Source of the DNA: Rahnella inusitata
GTDB lineage: Bacteria; Pseudomonadota; Gammaproteobacteria; Enterobacterales; Enterobacteriaceae
Length of the DNA stretch: 64,000 nt
Assembly (NCBI RefSeq): GCF_003263515.1
Contig: NZ_JYDE01000021.1
Location: 62,001 to 126,000, forward strand
Direction of reading: 5' to 3'
Each line of letters opens with the position of its first letter. Positions within the stretch are counted from its first letter, which is position 1. Made by a program: the position numbers and the translations under genes. A model generated the notes under the pieces. That model was not told where the DNA came from and made no database searches. It saw nothing but the letters and a program-made list of their open reading frames with translations. Below are positions 36,379 through 49,333 of the stretch, piece after piece.

Positions 36379-37953
36379 TTACTGTTTGGTCACCCGGTTG
36401 AGCAACAGGTTGAAGTTAGGTTGAAGCGCGAAGTGCTGAATACGCGTGGATGTCACCGCGTTCTGCTTCCAGTTAGCAACAAAAATCCACGGGGCGTCGT
36501 CGTGTACAAGCTGCTGTACCTGACGATAAAGCGCGCCGCGGGCGGCGGTATCGGTGGTCATGCGTGCTTTTTGCAGCAGGGTATCGACCTGCGGATTACT
36601 GTAATAGCCGGAATTGAAGCCGCCTTTTTTCGGCCAGGCGTCAGTGCGCAGCGTCAGGAACGGCAGGGTATCCGGATCGTTAGTCATCCACGCCATTTCG
36701 GCCATGTGAGTGCGATTGTCCAGACCGGCATTAACCTTCGACAGATAGGTGTTCCACTCGTAGGTCTGGATCGAGACGTTCAGCCCGACGGCTTTGAGAT
36801 CCGCCTGAATCGCGGTCGCCATCGGGACAGGATCCAACATCCCGGATCCCCCCTCGGTGACGTAAAAGGTCAGCGTCGCACCTTCGGCACCGGCAGCTTT
36901 CAGCAGCGCACGGGCTTTGGCAGGGTCATACGGATAAGGCGTCACGTCTTTGTTGGCCGCCCAGTTAAAGGCGCGCGGAACGGGTCCGTCGGCAACGTCC
37001 GCCGATCCTTGCAAAATATTGTCAGCCAGCGACTGTTTGTTGACGGCGTAGTTGACCGCCTGCCGTACGCGCACGTCGTTGAACGGCGGTACCTGCGTAT
37101 TGAGCATCACGTACCAGACGTGCGGGCCGGTGGTCTGATAGAGACGGAAGCGATTGCTTTTCTCCGCGAACAATTTGACCGTGTCGGGCGGGACTTCCAC
37201 CATGGCATCAATCCCGCCGGACAGCATTTCAGCCACCCGCGTATTGCCGTCGGTGATCGGCCTGAACACCACGTTTTTGACCGCCGGTTTGCCGTCCCAG
37301 TAACTGTCATTGGCGGTTACCACCACGCGCTGATTGGCTTTCCATTCGGCAAAGGTGAATGCGCCGGTGCCGACCGGATGTCGTCCAAAGTCTTTGCCAT
37401 ATTTTTTCACGGCGGCGGGCGAGACAATAAGCCCGGTGGGCGTCGCGAGATTGGAAAGGAACGGTGAGAAGGGCTCTTTCAGGGTAAATACCAGCGTGTT
37501 TTCATCTGGCGTTTCGATAGTTTTTATCGACGAGAAGAAGAACGACAGCGGGAACGGGCCGGTGTTGTGCCACGGATTTTTATCATCCAGCATCCGGTCA
37601 AAGGTGAATTTAGCCGCTTCGGCATTGAACGGTGTGCCGTCCTGAAATTTCACCCCTTCGCGCAGATGAAAACGGTAGGTAAGTCCGTCCGGGCTGATTT
37701 CCCAGCGTGTGGCGAGCGCCGGTTCGATATCCAGCTTTCCTTCGCCGTTACGCACCAGTCCGTCGAAGATATTCACCAGAATGCGTGAGTCGTTGGCCGC
37801 TGTGGCAACCTGCGGATCGAGCGATTGCGGCTCCGCCACCTGACCAATTAACAGCGCATCCGCCGGGGTTTTTGCCTGCACCGGCACCTGCCACGACAGC
37901 GCGCCAAGGCAAAGACAGAGCGGGATAACACACTTTCGCAAAGCTGGCAGCAT
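36379..37953 (-). CDS. Family 5 solute-binding protein of the peptide ABC importer
   Basis: The 524-residue periplasmic protein has a signal peptide ending near WQVPVQA and the family 5 pattern: AEPQSLDPQVATAANDSRIL, TRWEISPDGLTYRFHLREGV, DVRVRQAVNYAVNK. These proteins bind peptides, glutathione, opines or nickel; the ligand is not evident. It leads the operon and has GAGG 6 bases upstream of the ATG. Confidence 0.9.
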   Translation of the reverse strand: MLPALRKCVIPLCLCLGALSWQVPVQAKTPADALLIGQVAEPQSLDPQVATAANDSRILVNIFDGLVRNGEGKLDIEPALATRWEISPDGLTYRFHLREGVKFQDGTPFNAEAAKFTFDRMLDDKNPWHNTGPFPLSFFFSSIKTIETPDENTLVFTLKEPFSPFLSNLATPTGLIVSPAAVKKYGKDFGRHPVGTGAFTFAEWKANQRVVVTANDSYWDGKPAVKNVVFRPITDGNTRVAEMLSGGIDAMVEVPPDTVKLFAEKSNRFRLYQTTGPHVWYVMLNTQVPPFNDVRVRQAVNYAVNKQSLADNILQGSADVADGPVPRAFNWAANKDVTPYPYDPAKARALLKAAGAEGATLTFYVTEGGSGMLDPVPMATAIQADLKAVGLNVSIQTYEWNTYLSKVNAGLDNRTHMAEMAWMTNDPDTLPFLTLRTDAWPKKGGFNSGYYSNPQVDTLLQKARMTTDTAARGALYRQVQQLVHDDAPWIFVANWKQNAVTSTRIQHFALQPNFNLLLNRVTKQ

Positions 37954-38024
37954 ATCGACCTCGTCGCTAAGTAAAACCTGTGATGAACACCTCAGGAGAA
38001 AAATCAGGCGTTGTCCTGTCTATT

Positions 38025-38072
38025 ATTTATGCGTATAAATAAACGTAATTGCAATAATTTATACGCATAAAT
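38025..38072. promoter_or_regulatory. Twin near-palindromic operators between the ABC operon and the DUF1028 gene
   Basis: ATTTATGCGTATAAAT (38025-38040) recurs as its exact reverse complement ATTTATACGCATAAAT (38057-38072). Each copy is itself nearly palindromic and the centres are 32 bp apart, three helical turns. The site lies between divergent genes and suits binding of two dimers of the FadR-type regulator. Confidence 0.65.
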
Positions 38073-38097
38073 TTAACCAGACTGTCACGGAGTGCTT

Positions 38098-38811
38098 ATG
38101 ACCTTTTCGATTGTCGCACGGGATCCCCATTCCGGGGCGCTGGGCGTCGCGACTGCCACCGCAGGCCCTGCCGTTGGTGCGCTGGTGGTTCATGGCCACG
38201 CGCAGACCGGTGCGATCGCCACTCAGGCGATGACCAATCCGCTGTATGGTGAACAGGGTCTGGCGCTGTTAAAGGAAAGATACGACGCTGCCGCAGCGCT
38301 GAAAAAGATACTTCAGAACGATGCGGACGCAGACCGAAGACAGGTGCTGATTGTGGACAGTCAGGGCAATACCGCGCAGTGGAGCGGTGGCGCGTGCGGC
38401 ATTTGGGCGGGAAGCCTGACTGGGCGACAGTGCGTGGTGGGCGGAAACCTGCTGACCGGCGGCGAAACGCTGGAGGCGATGCTAAAAACCTATGACGAGC
38501 GCGACTCTCTGCCGTTCACCGACCGTCTGCTGGCAGCGATGAACGCCGGAGCAGAGGCCGGAGGCGACCGGCGCGGGCTGAAATCCGCGGCGCTAAAAAT
38601 CTGGGACGACCGGCAATACGCCAGCGTCGATTTGCGTGCCGACTGGTCGGATGCACCGCTGCAAATGTTAGCAGACATTCTGCAACAGACCCGCGCGCCC
38701 GCTCACGCTGATTTTTTGCCGCGCTGCCCAAAGGGCGACCAGGCGGATGAAATTACTTTGCCTCGCATCCCGCCGGATTGTGTACGCGGGTCGTCGACGG
38801 CGGGTTATTAG
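38098..38811 (+). CDS. DUF1028 protein (Ntn-hydrolase-like)
   Basis: This 237-residue protein begins MTFSIVARDPHSGALGVATA and has QAMTNPLYGEQGLALL and VVGGNLLTGGETLEAML, the hallmarks of DUF1028. The family has an N-terminal-nucleophile-hydrolase-like fold and is often found beside peptide ABC transporters. GGAG lies 5 bases before the ATG. It is divergent from the peptide importer and shares the twin operator, so it may hydrolyse the imported compound. Its 3' end overlaps the DUF1272 gene on the other strand by 59 bases. Confidence 0.85.
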   Translation: MTFSIVARDPHSGALGVATATAGPAVGALVVHGHAQTGAIATQAMTNPLYGEQGLALLKERYDAAAALKKILQNDADADRRQVLIVDSQGNTAQWSGGACGIWAGSLTGRQCVVGGNLLTGGETLEAMLKTYDERDSLPFTDRLLAAMNAGAEAGGDRRGLKSAALKIWDDRQYASVDLRADWSDAPLQMLADILQQTRAPAHADFLPRCPKGDQADEITLPRIPPDCVRGSSTAGY

Positions 38812-38998
38812 CTAATTTACCAGCCGGACGGCGAGGACGGCTGACCAACTCCCCGCCGCAGTTGGGACAGATCCCCTTCAATTTACTGTCTGCGCACGCG
38901 GCGCAGAATGTGCATTCGAATGAACAAATCTTGGCGTCCTTCGCATCGGGCGGGAGATCTTTATCGCAACATTCACAGCCGGGTCTGAGTTCGAGCAT
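38753..38998 (-). CDS. DUF1272 zinc-ribbon-like protein
   Basis: The 81-residue protein begins MLELRPGCECCDKDLPPDAK and has eight cysteines in pairs (CECC, CSFEC, CAAC, CPNCG), typical of DUF1272 and probably binding zinc. The C-terminal tail past RPRRPAGK is longer than usual and lies in the overlap with the DUF1028 gene. The function is unknown. Confidence 0.85.
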   Translation of the reverse strand: MLELRPGCECCDKDLPPDAKDAKICSFECTFCAACADSKLKGICPNCGGELVSRPRRPAGKLANNPPSTTRVHNPAGCEAK

Positions 38999-39132
38999 GA
39001 TTAATTATCCTCTGATGGATAGCTTATAAAAAATCTGTATGACAACAGTCAATATTTGCGATTTTTACTTTCACATATAGATTAAACTAATGTAACTTCA
39101 CAACATAATTCATCATGATGATTGAAACTACT

Positions 39133-39493
39133 ATGACTAAAATGTTTTCCTCTACCGCAATGCTTTGCGCAACCGTACCTTCTCAGCGCTTGTGCGCAAC
39201 CTGGCAAAGAGGCTGCTGTTCAAAATACCTCCGGCAACAATGATGCCTGCCTCAAAGAATACACTGCTTTGAAAAAACTCAATCCGGAAGAGTTTAAAAT
39301 TTATGAACAACAGTTTAAAAAACTCAATGAGAGTTTTTATATCTTCAAGAAAGAGGGAGATATGATGAACAAAGACTCCAAAGAGATGCTGGCTCTGGAG
39401 TTGAGCGACAAGAAAACCCTTATATGTGCCCGCGTCAAAAGTGCCGTATTTAAAGATGTAACGAAGCGCGCGCGTATGATTAACGACATCTAA
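39133..39493 (+). pseudogene. Frameshifted small lipoprotein gene
   Basis: The frame from ATG 39133 reads MTKMFSSTAMLCATV, the start of a lipoprotein signal peptide, then runs out of frame at the CC of 39178-39179. In the +1 frame the sequence continues LLSACAQPGKEAAVQ, a lipobox with its cysteine, and stays open to 39493. Dropping one C would join ATV directly to LLSAC. The mature part (about 105 residues, Lys/Glu rich, DACLKEYTALKKLNPEEFK) is otherwise intact. Either a recent inactivation or a sequencing error. The family is not recognised. Confidence 0.7.
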
Positions 39494-39564
39494 AGCGCCG
39501 GGTCGATTAAACGATCGCCCGCTCCTGGTCGTTTTCCCCTCTCATTATTTGAGGGGGATGATAT

Positions 39565-39597
39565 GAAAAGGTCTGATGTTTAACGTCAGGCCTTTTC
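39565..39597 (+). terminator. Intrinsic terminator after the lipoprotein gene
   Basis: GAAAAGGTCTGATG pairs with CGTCAGGCCTTTTC (14 pairs, two G-U) around TTTAA. Confidence 0.75.
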
Positions 39598-39761
39598 TAT
39601 TCCAGGCCATCAAGCCTGCCTGCTATTATTGCCTGCGTGCGGGGAAAAGCGGGGTGAGCATAAGCGAATGCTCTTTTTAGGGGAGAAGGAGGGCGGGAAA
39701 CCAAAATTCTTCCCCCGCGCCTCACTCGTTAAACCTGCTTTACGCTTTCAGCAAAGTACGT

Positions 39762-40934
<1,173 letters not shown>

Positions 40935-41210
40935 TTAACGAAGATAGGTACGTATTAAAGCAACGGCATCATCAATAGATGCGTCTCGTGATTCTTCTGT
41001 GGCATCTGCACTTTTCAGTTCTTCGCGCAGATGACTTTCCAGCACGCCAGCCATCAGGCCATTGACGGCGCCGCGGATGGCAGAGATTTGCTGTAATACC
41101 GGGCTGCAGTCATCTCCACGTTGAAGCGCTAATTCAAGCGCTTCAAGCTGGCCGCGCACGCGTTTGACGCGTGATAAAACCTTTTTCTTTTCAGCGGGGG
41201 TATGTGGCAT
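40935..41210 (-). CDS. frmR: Formaldehyde-responsive repressor FrmR
   Basis: This CsoR/RcnR-family four-helix repressor of 91 residues begins MPHTPAEKKKVLSRVKRVRG. From the ATG at 41210, Pro2, Cys35 and His60 fall exactly where E. coli FrmR has them; formaldehyde crosslinks Pro2 to Cys35 and releases DNA. This supports that start over the TTG three codons upstream. It is the first gene of frmRA and is preceded by two operator-like sites. Confidence 0.93.
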   Translation of the reverse strand: MPHTPAEKKKVLSRVKRVRGQLEALELALQRGDDCSPVLQQISAIRGAVNGLMAGVLESHLREELKSADATEESRDASIDDAVALIRTYLR

Positions 41211-41226
41211 CGATGGCAACTCCTCG

Positions 41227-41268
41227 TATAGTGGGAGGGAGTATATGATTATACTGTGGGGGAGTATA
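41227..41268. promoter_or_regulatory. Two FrmR operator-like sites
   Basis: TATAGTGGGAGGGAGTATA (41227-41245) and TATACTGTGGGGGAGTATA (41250-41268) are near copies of a G-tract flanked by TATA-type inverted ends, the operator form recognised by CsoR/RcnR-family proteins. They lie directly upstream of frmR. Confidence 0.65.
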
Positions 41269-41573
41269 GTGTAATTTGATCATTAGTCAGATTGTAGAAG
41301 GTATTTCTCCACATCGGGTAATCAAACTCAATTCACGGTAAAACCAGCATCCTTGTCTGTACAAGTTCTTGCCCCCGAATTACACCGTTGTATCGGTTTT
41401 GACCTGAGGCGATGAATGCTTTAAATTCATTAGCTTACAGTTAATTTCCCTGCGCATTAAAACATTGCTAGCTTTTTTTTCCTAAAATACCTGTACAACT
41501 TCTTATATCTTGTATAACTTTATGGTCACACACTAAATTATTATTCACACACGTATTAACATAAGGGTTAATC
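41269..41573. other. Intergenic region between frmR and the ycgZ-like gene
   Basis: About 305 AT-rich bases without a coding frame. By analogy with the E. coli ycgZ promoter, control elements for the ymg-type genes should lie here, but I could not identify a convincing BluR operator by eye. Confidence 0.4.
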
Positions 41574-41813
41574 ATGCGACAGAATAGATACAATGGATTG
41601 TCTTCGGACACATCCCCTTCACTGTACAGTCAGGTATTTTCTGAGGAAGAGACAATGGGGCGGGTGGTAGTCGAAATTCTGGAGGCAGGCAAGAACCTCA
41701 ATCGCAAAGCCCTGTGTTCTAAGCTGTTAAATCGTGTTGAAGCGGCTGGCAGTGAAGAAGAGGAAAGGCATTATTTGAAGCTGATCCGTCTGGTGCTGGA
41801 GCGTGATTCCTAA
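41574..41813 (+). CDS. ycgZ: YcgZ-like small regulatory protein
   Basis: This 79-residue protein contains FSEEETMGRVVVEILEAGKN, then LNRKALCSKLLNRVEAA and EEEERHYLKLIRLVLE, aligning end to end with E. coli YcgZ (78 residues: QQETLGEIVTEILKDGRNLSRKSLCAKLL pattern). In E. coli YcgZ, YmgA, YmgB/AriR and YmgC are made under BluR/BluF control at low temperature in blue light and act through the Rcs pathway on biofilm matrix. It is the first of four such genes here. Confidence 0.8.
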   Translation: MRQNRYNGLSSDTSPSLYSQVFSEEETMGRVVVEILEAGKNLNRKALCSKLLNRVEAAGSEEEERHYLKLIRLVLERDS

Positions 41814-41997
41814 TCAACAGTGAGTGAGTTATAGAGTTAAAGATTGGCTTCAAAGCATTCCAGTATGACATATTACGCGGGCTTGATTCATTCATAGCCT
41901 AACAACGTTTTACTGCTTTTGGCGTAAAATAATAACTCTGAACCTGAAGCTCATCTGCCCAAGACCTTTGGCCAGCGTATATTCAGAGGCTGCTAAT

Positions 41998-42291
41998 ATG
42001 TATAGAAGTACCGAAGAAAAATTAACTGATAAGCTGATTGGTGAGGCGGTGGTTTCCTTGCTGAAATCAAAGAATCCAATATCCACCGACAGACTCATTG
42101 CGCAATTACAGTTTATGGCTGTAAACGCGGATAACATTAATCGAAAAAGCGCCTGCGAACGGGTCATTAACGAGATCCGTCATAATCTGGCTGAAAAGCG
42201 TGCGCAGATCAGCTACGAAGTTCGGGACGTCGACAATGTACGACACTTTTTCAATGCTCAAGGGCCGTCCGATGACCAGAAAAAACACTGA
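41998..42291 (+). CDS. YmgA-like small protein
   Basis: The 97-residue protein begins MYRSTEEKLTDKLIGEAVVS and resembles E. coli YmgA in order (ITGQAVLQILRMK...LIKQLLVM) and position. AGAGG lies 8 bases before the ATG; longer upstream starts lack a site. It overlaps the next gene by 20 bases. It likely shares the two-helix hairpin fold of the AriR family. Confidence 0.65.
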   Translation: MYRSTEEKLTDKLIGEAVVSLLKSKNPISTDRLIAQLQFMAVNADNINRKSACERVINEIRHNLAEKRAQISYEVRDVDNVRHFFNAQGPSDDQKKH

Positions 42292-42607
42292 TTCCTCCCG
42301 CGCTGGCACCCCTCATTTCAGCGACGCGATGACATCAAACCAGTCCCGACCGATGACAGGCTCTGTAAGCGGTACAGAAATTTATAAGCATTTTGCTAAA
42401 GCGGGTGAGTTGTACTCCAGCGAAACAGAAGTACTGGGTGCGGCGATCCGCCTTATTATGGCTGAGAAGGGAACGGTGACCAACAAGGCCATCATTTTAC
42501 ACCTTATTAATCAGCTGGAATGCACGTCAGACGTCGTGCAACTGGATGTTCTGCGCAATGCCCTCGAAATGGTCGTGGGTATGACGCCGGATGATTCCGG
42601 TTTCTGA
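42272..42607 (+). CDS. YmgB/AriR-family protein
   Basis: The core YSSETEVLGAAIRLIMAEKG, NKAIILHLINQLECTSDVVQ and DVLRNALEMVV matches E. coli AriR ([35 protein letters not shown]). AriR affects biofilm formation and acid resistance. The ATG at 42272 has AAGGG 7 bases upstream and gives 111 residues with a basic N-terminal extension; an ATG at 42329 would give a length closer to AriR (88). Confidence 0.78.
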   Translation: MTRKNTDSSRAGTPHFSDAMTSNQSRPMTGSVSGTEIYKHFAKAGELYSSETEVLGAAIRLIMAEKGTVTNKAIILHLINQLECTSDVVQLDVLRNALEMVVGMTPDDSGF

Positions 42608-42717
42608 ATTCGACAGATTTCACGTTTCCATCTTAAATAACATTGCGCTCAGGTTTCAGCATCTGAGCGCAGCGTCTCATTAAACGTTAACAACAGCAGG
42701 TCGCGGAGGGTATTAAA

Positions 42718-42972
42718 ATGCAAGATGTGTCTTATACTCATGTGAAATTGGCCGATTATATTCTGACAGAAGATCCTGAGCTTCTGGTTGGAAATGAAAC
42801 CGTCATCCGTATCTATAACAATTTGAAGAATCAGAAAGATAATGTGACCCACAAAGATATTATTCTTTGTCTGATTCAGAAAATTGAGCAGGAAAGCGAA
42901 TTGAGTAAGCAGGACGTCTACTTAGAAGCGCTGGAATATGTGGTTTACCGCACGTCGGACGATAACGACTAA
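42718..42972 (+). CDS. YmgB/AriR-family protein (second)
   Basis: This 84-residue protein has LLVGNETVIRIYNNLKNQKD, THKDIILCLIQKIEQESELS and EALEYVVYRTSDDND, again the AriR pattern including the acidic end. It is probably the counterpart of YmgC or a duplicate of AriR. A GGAGG sequence precedes the ATG. It closes the four-gene set and faces the BLUF-EAL gene across a terminator. Confidence 0.75.
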   Translation: MQDVSYTHVKLADYILTEDPELLVGNETVIRIYNNLKNQKDNVTHKDIILCLIQKIEQESELSKQDVYLEALEYVVYRTSDDND

Positions 42973-42998
42973 TACCGGCGGGGCAGAATTTTGAAGTG

Positions 42999-43027
42999 AG
43001 CCCGGTAACTACCGTTGTTACCGGGCT
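42999..43027. terminator. Hairpin between the ymg-type genes and the BLUF-EAL gene
   Basis: AGCCCGGTAAC / GTTACCGGGCT, 11 perfect pairs with a 7-base loop, followed by TATACTTTTCTT on the plus strand; it may end transcripts from both sides. Confidence 0.75.
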
Positions 43028-43059
43028 TATACTTTTCTTAAGAAGCCATACTCAGGCTG

Positions 43060-44301
43060 TCAGAGGGTTTGATCTCTTAACTGATATTCCTGCTTAACTT
43101 CCGGCCAGGCGACAACCGGCGCGCCATTAAGCCTTGGCGTGGCAAACAGTTCGCCCTGGAAGTTACAAATCCCCGCCGCATCGAGCCACATCCATTCTTC
43201 TGGTTTTTCCACGCCCGTGGCGATAACCGAGACCTCCAGTGAAGAACAGAATCTGATGATCGCCTGTACCACGGCCTGTTTCGGCCCGCTGGTGTGCACA
43301 TCACAAATGATGTTGCGATCAATCATGATCTTGTCCGGCTGACACTGCGTCAGCAGCAACAGCCCGGCCGACCCTGCCCCGAAATCATCAATCGCCAGCC
43401 GCATTCCCGATGCTTTTAACTGCTTCATGGCCGCGGTAAATTTATCTTCACGAGTAATAACGCCGTTCTCGGTGATCGCCACCACAATCTGCTCCGGCAC
43501 CAGGCCATTAGCGGTGATTTCTTGCACCAAAAACTCGACGGCATCCGGCACCATCACCAGCGTCATCGGCAGTAGCTTAATGCACAGCGTTTTATTACTG
43601 ATGCCCATCTTATTGGCGAGCGCAAAGGCCAGTTTTTTAGACTTGAGATCGGCTTCGTAAATGGTGGTGCGGGACAGCTGCGAGAAATAGCCCATCGGCG
43701 AACCGCCGTCCGGACCGCGCAGTGTGGCCTCATAGGAGACAATTTCCTTACTCAGCGGATCGACAATCGGCTGGAAAGCGAAGCTATAATCCTGCATTTC
43801 GGGAAAGATAAATTCTACTTCAGGTTTAAGCGCTTCATCGGCAATGAAAGACCAGGAACCGCTTGGCAGGATTTCAAGATAGTTTTCTTTTTCGCGGGCC
43901 TGCACAAAGGTGCATAAGAATTGTAATGCCCGGTCATCATAGGTGAGGCGATACTTTGACGTCCCTTTATCGAGGACGGCCTGAAGCACTACATCTTCAT
44001 GATGCTTACGCAAATCAAACAGTTCCATGCCCACATTGCCGAACCGGCGGGAGGGCGCGTAATCGCGCATCAGTTCCACCACGTTATGATGACGACGATC
44101 GCGGCAGATGGTGCTGTAAAGGGCATCGACGGCATCTTCGGGACCTTCCAGCAGCTGGAAGAAATGCGTTCCGTCAAACAGCAGGATGCCGGTAATGCCG
44201 GATATTTCGTTCTTAATGCTGGCTTGCGCAACCAGCCCTTCCAGAGAGGCTGACTGAACATGTTCGCTGACATGACTGCGATAAACGAGGGTTAAAAGCA
44301 T
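43060..44301 (-). CDS. bluF: BluF-like blue-light receptor: BLUF domain plus degenerate EAL domain
   Basis: Residues 1-95 form a BLUF flavin photoreceptor with the key Tyr7, Asn31 and Gln49 (LVYRS, NEISGITG, HFFQLLEG). Residues about 160-400 are an EAL domain that has lost the phosphodiesterase signature: EATLRG for ExLxR, AITENG, IDDFGAGSAGLL and IATGVE for AEGVE. E. coli BluF is likewise catalytically dead and instead pulls the MerR-type repressor BluR off DNA in blue light, inducing ycgZ-ymgABC. Here four such genes lie immediately beside it, but in convergent orientation and without a bluR gene in the window. Confidence 0.88.
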   Translation of the reverse strand: MLLTLVYRSHVSEHVQSASLEGLVAQASIKNEISGITGILLFDGTHFFQLLEGPEDAVDALYSTICRDRRHHNVVELMRDYAPSRRFGNVGMELFDLRKHHEDVVLQAVLDKGTSKYRLTYDDRALQFLCTFVQAREKENYLEILPSGSWSFIADEALKPEVEFIFPEMQDYSFAFQPIVDPLSKEIVSYEATLRGPDGGSPMGYFSQLSRTTIYEADLKSKKLAFALANKMGISNKTLCIKLLPMTLVMVPDAVEFLVQEITANGLVPEQIVVAITENGVITREDKFTAAMKQLKASGMRLAIDDFGAGSAGLLLLTQCQPDKIMIDRNIICDVHTSGPKQAVVQAIIRFCSSLEVSVIATGVEKPEEWMWLDAAGICNFQGELFATPRLNGAPVVAWPEVKQEYQLRDQTL

Positions 44302-44495
44302 TGAATCTTCCAGAGTGGAAACTTGTAATTACCCATACAATATCAGATATATTTTTTTTATGGAAAAGTCTTAATTGATCAGTTTTACTTACATATTAAG
44401 ATGAATAACTGTCACTTCTTATAGATCAGATGATCTCAACTCCCCGGCGTGCAAGGCAAATCGCACACGCATCTGTCACGATTATCCTTTTAGTA

Positions 44496-45080
44496 CTAAG
44501 CGTTCTCCCGCTCTATCATCCGCACGTAGATTGCGCCGAACAATGATAAATCCATTAACAGGGCAAAAGCATAGGGATATCCCTCATGGCTGGTAAACCC
44601 CGATTGCAGAAGCAGGCATGAAGTCATCGTGAGGGCGGTGGCTGTAATGAGTGCGCCGATCATCACTCCCCGTGAATACCACACCGGTTTTGTTTGTTCT
44701 CCTTTTCTGAGAACCGCTGATAAAACAATCCCCTGTCCGATGCCCGACAGCGCGAGTCCCGGCAACAGCGCTAATCCGTCAAGCCTGTTGTTAACGGTGA
44801 GAAGCAGCAAAAGGCCGGTGGCGGTGATAATAAACCCCAGACAGGTGCGTTTCAGGGGCGTTTTTTGTATTACCATTTTCATCTGGCCGGCAAAAAAGCC
44901 CGCGGATACTGTGCAAAGTAAAACGGGCAGCGGGATCATGCTGAACGGAAAGCTTAGCAGGCCAGTCAGTTTTATCAGCATTACAACCTGAGCAAAAAAT
45001 CCGCTACACAGGATCACGCTCGCGTTGATGCGTGCCTCCTCCAGCGGCAGGGGAAACTCATTAATAGCAGAGACTTTCAT
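44496..45080 (-). CDS. Half-length MFS-type membrane protein
   Basis: The 194-residue protein has about six hydrophobic segments and reads like the C-terminal half of a DHA2-type MFS exporter (PLPVLLCTVSAGFFAG, LPGLALSGIGQGIVLSAVL). No N-terminal half is present on either side. The ATG at 45080 has GAGG 6 bases upstream; an ATG at 45125 is in frame. It may be a decayed exporter still open, or a small membrane protein. It is divergent from a LysR gene. Confidence 0.55.
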   Translation of the reverse strand: MKVSAINEFPLPLEEARINASVILCSGFFAQVVMLIKLTGLLSFPFSMIPLPVLLCTVSAGFFAGQMKMVIQKTPLKRTCLGFIITATGLLLLLTVNNRLDGLALLPGLALSGIGQGIVLSAVLRKGEQTKPVWYSRGVMIGALITATALTMTSCLLLQSGFTSHEGYPYAFALLMDLSLFGAIYVRMIERENA

Positions 45081-45213
45081 TTCAGACCTCACTCTATTGA
45101 TTCCGGGAGATAACGTTTTCTTCATCCTTGATCGGGAAGTGAGGTGAGCTTATCCTTTATAGAATCCCACGATCAAAGTCATAGATTTCAGGTATGGATG
45201 AAAATAACTCATC

Positions 45214-47017
<1,804 letters not shown>

Positions 47018-47027
47018 CTGACCCGCT

Positions 47028-47067
47028 AAAAAAAAAGGCCTGCGATATCATGATGATATCGCAGGCC
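47028..47067 (-). terminator. Intrinsic terminator of the aldo/keto reductase gene
   Basis: GGCCTGCGATATCA / TGATATCGCAGGCC is a perfect 14-bp stem with a 3-base loop at 47037-47067. Nine A at 47028-47036 become nine T on the minus strand, where the reductase gene ends. Confidence 0.88.
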
Positions 47068-47077
47068 ACAACAGATT

Positions 47078-48930
<1,853 letters not shown>

Positions 48931-49266
48931 ATGCACAAAGAAATCATCAGGTCTTTAATCGGCTGGATTGAAGAAAATATCGACAAGCCGTTAAAAATTC
49001 GGGATGTCGCTGAAAAATCCGGCTATTCCAAATGGCACTTGCAGAGGATGTTTCAGCAGGAGACAGGCCACACGCTGGGGAATTATATCCGTGACCGTAA
49101 GCTGGCGCTGGCCGCAGATGAGCTTCTTCATACTAAAAATCCGGTGGTCGATATTTCATATAAATACGGATATGACTCACAGCAGTCTTTTTCGCGAACT
49201 TTTTCCCGGAAATACAGCTTACCGCCTCAGGCCTACAGGAGAATGCATCAGTCACATCCAGCGTAA
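48931..49266 (+). CDS. AraC-family regulator of the RamA/SoxS/MarA type
   Basis: The 111-residue protein consists only of the double helix-turn-helix domain. SGYSKWHLQRMFQQETGHTL and KYGYDSQQSFSRTFSRKYSL match RamA, SoxS and SdeR-type activators, which bind marboxes and raise efflux. AGAGG lies 8 bases before the ATG at 48931. It is directly upstream of an RND pump operon, like sdeR before sdeAB in Serratia, so it is probably the local activator. Confidence 0.85.
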   Translation: MHKEIIRSLIGWIEENIDKPLKIRDVAEKSGYSKWHLQRMFQQETGHTLGNYIRDRKLALAADELLHTKNPVVDISYKYGYDSQQSFSRTFSRKYSLPPQAYRRMHQSHPA

Positions 49267-49333
49267 TTATGTTGAGTTTTTATTGGGCGCTTTTTTGCAT
49301 TAATCATTACGTTGTTATTTGAGGTGGGAATTC

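Noticed and set aside
35887..37467. Long open frame (526 codons) on the plus strand across the binding-protein and permease genes
   Set aside because: It lies opposite two well-supported transporter genes, and the translation is Gln/Arg/His-rich and featureless.
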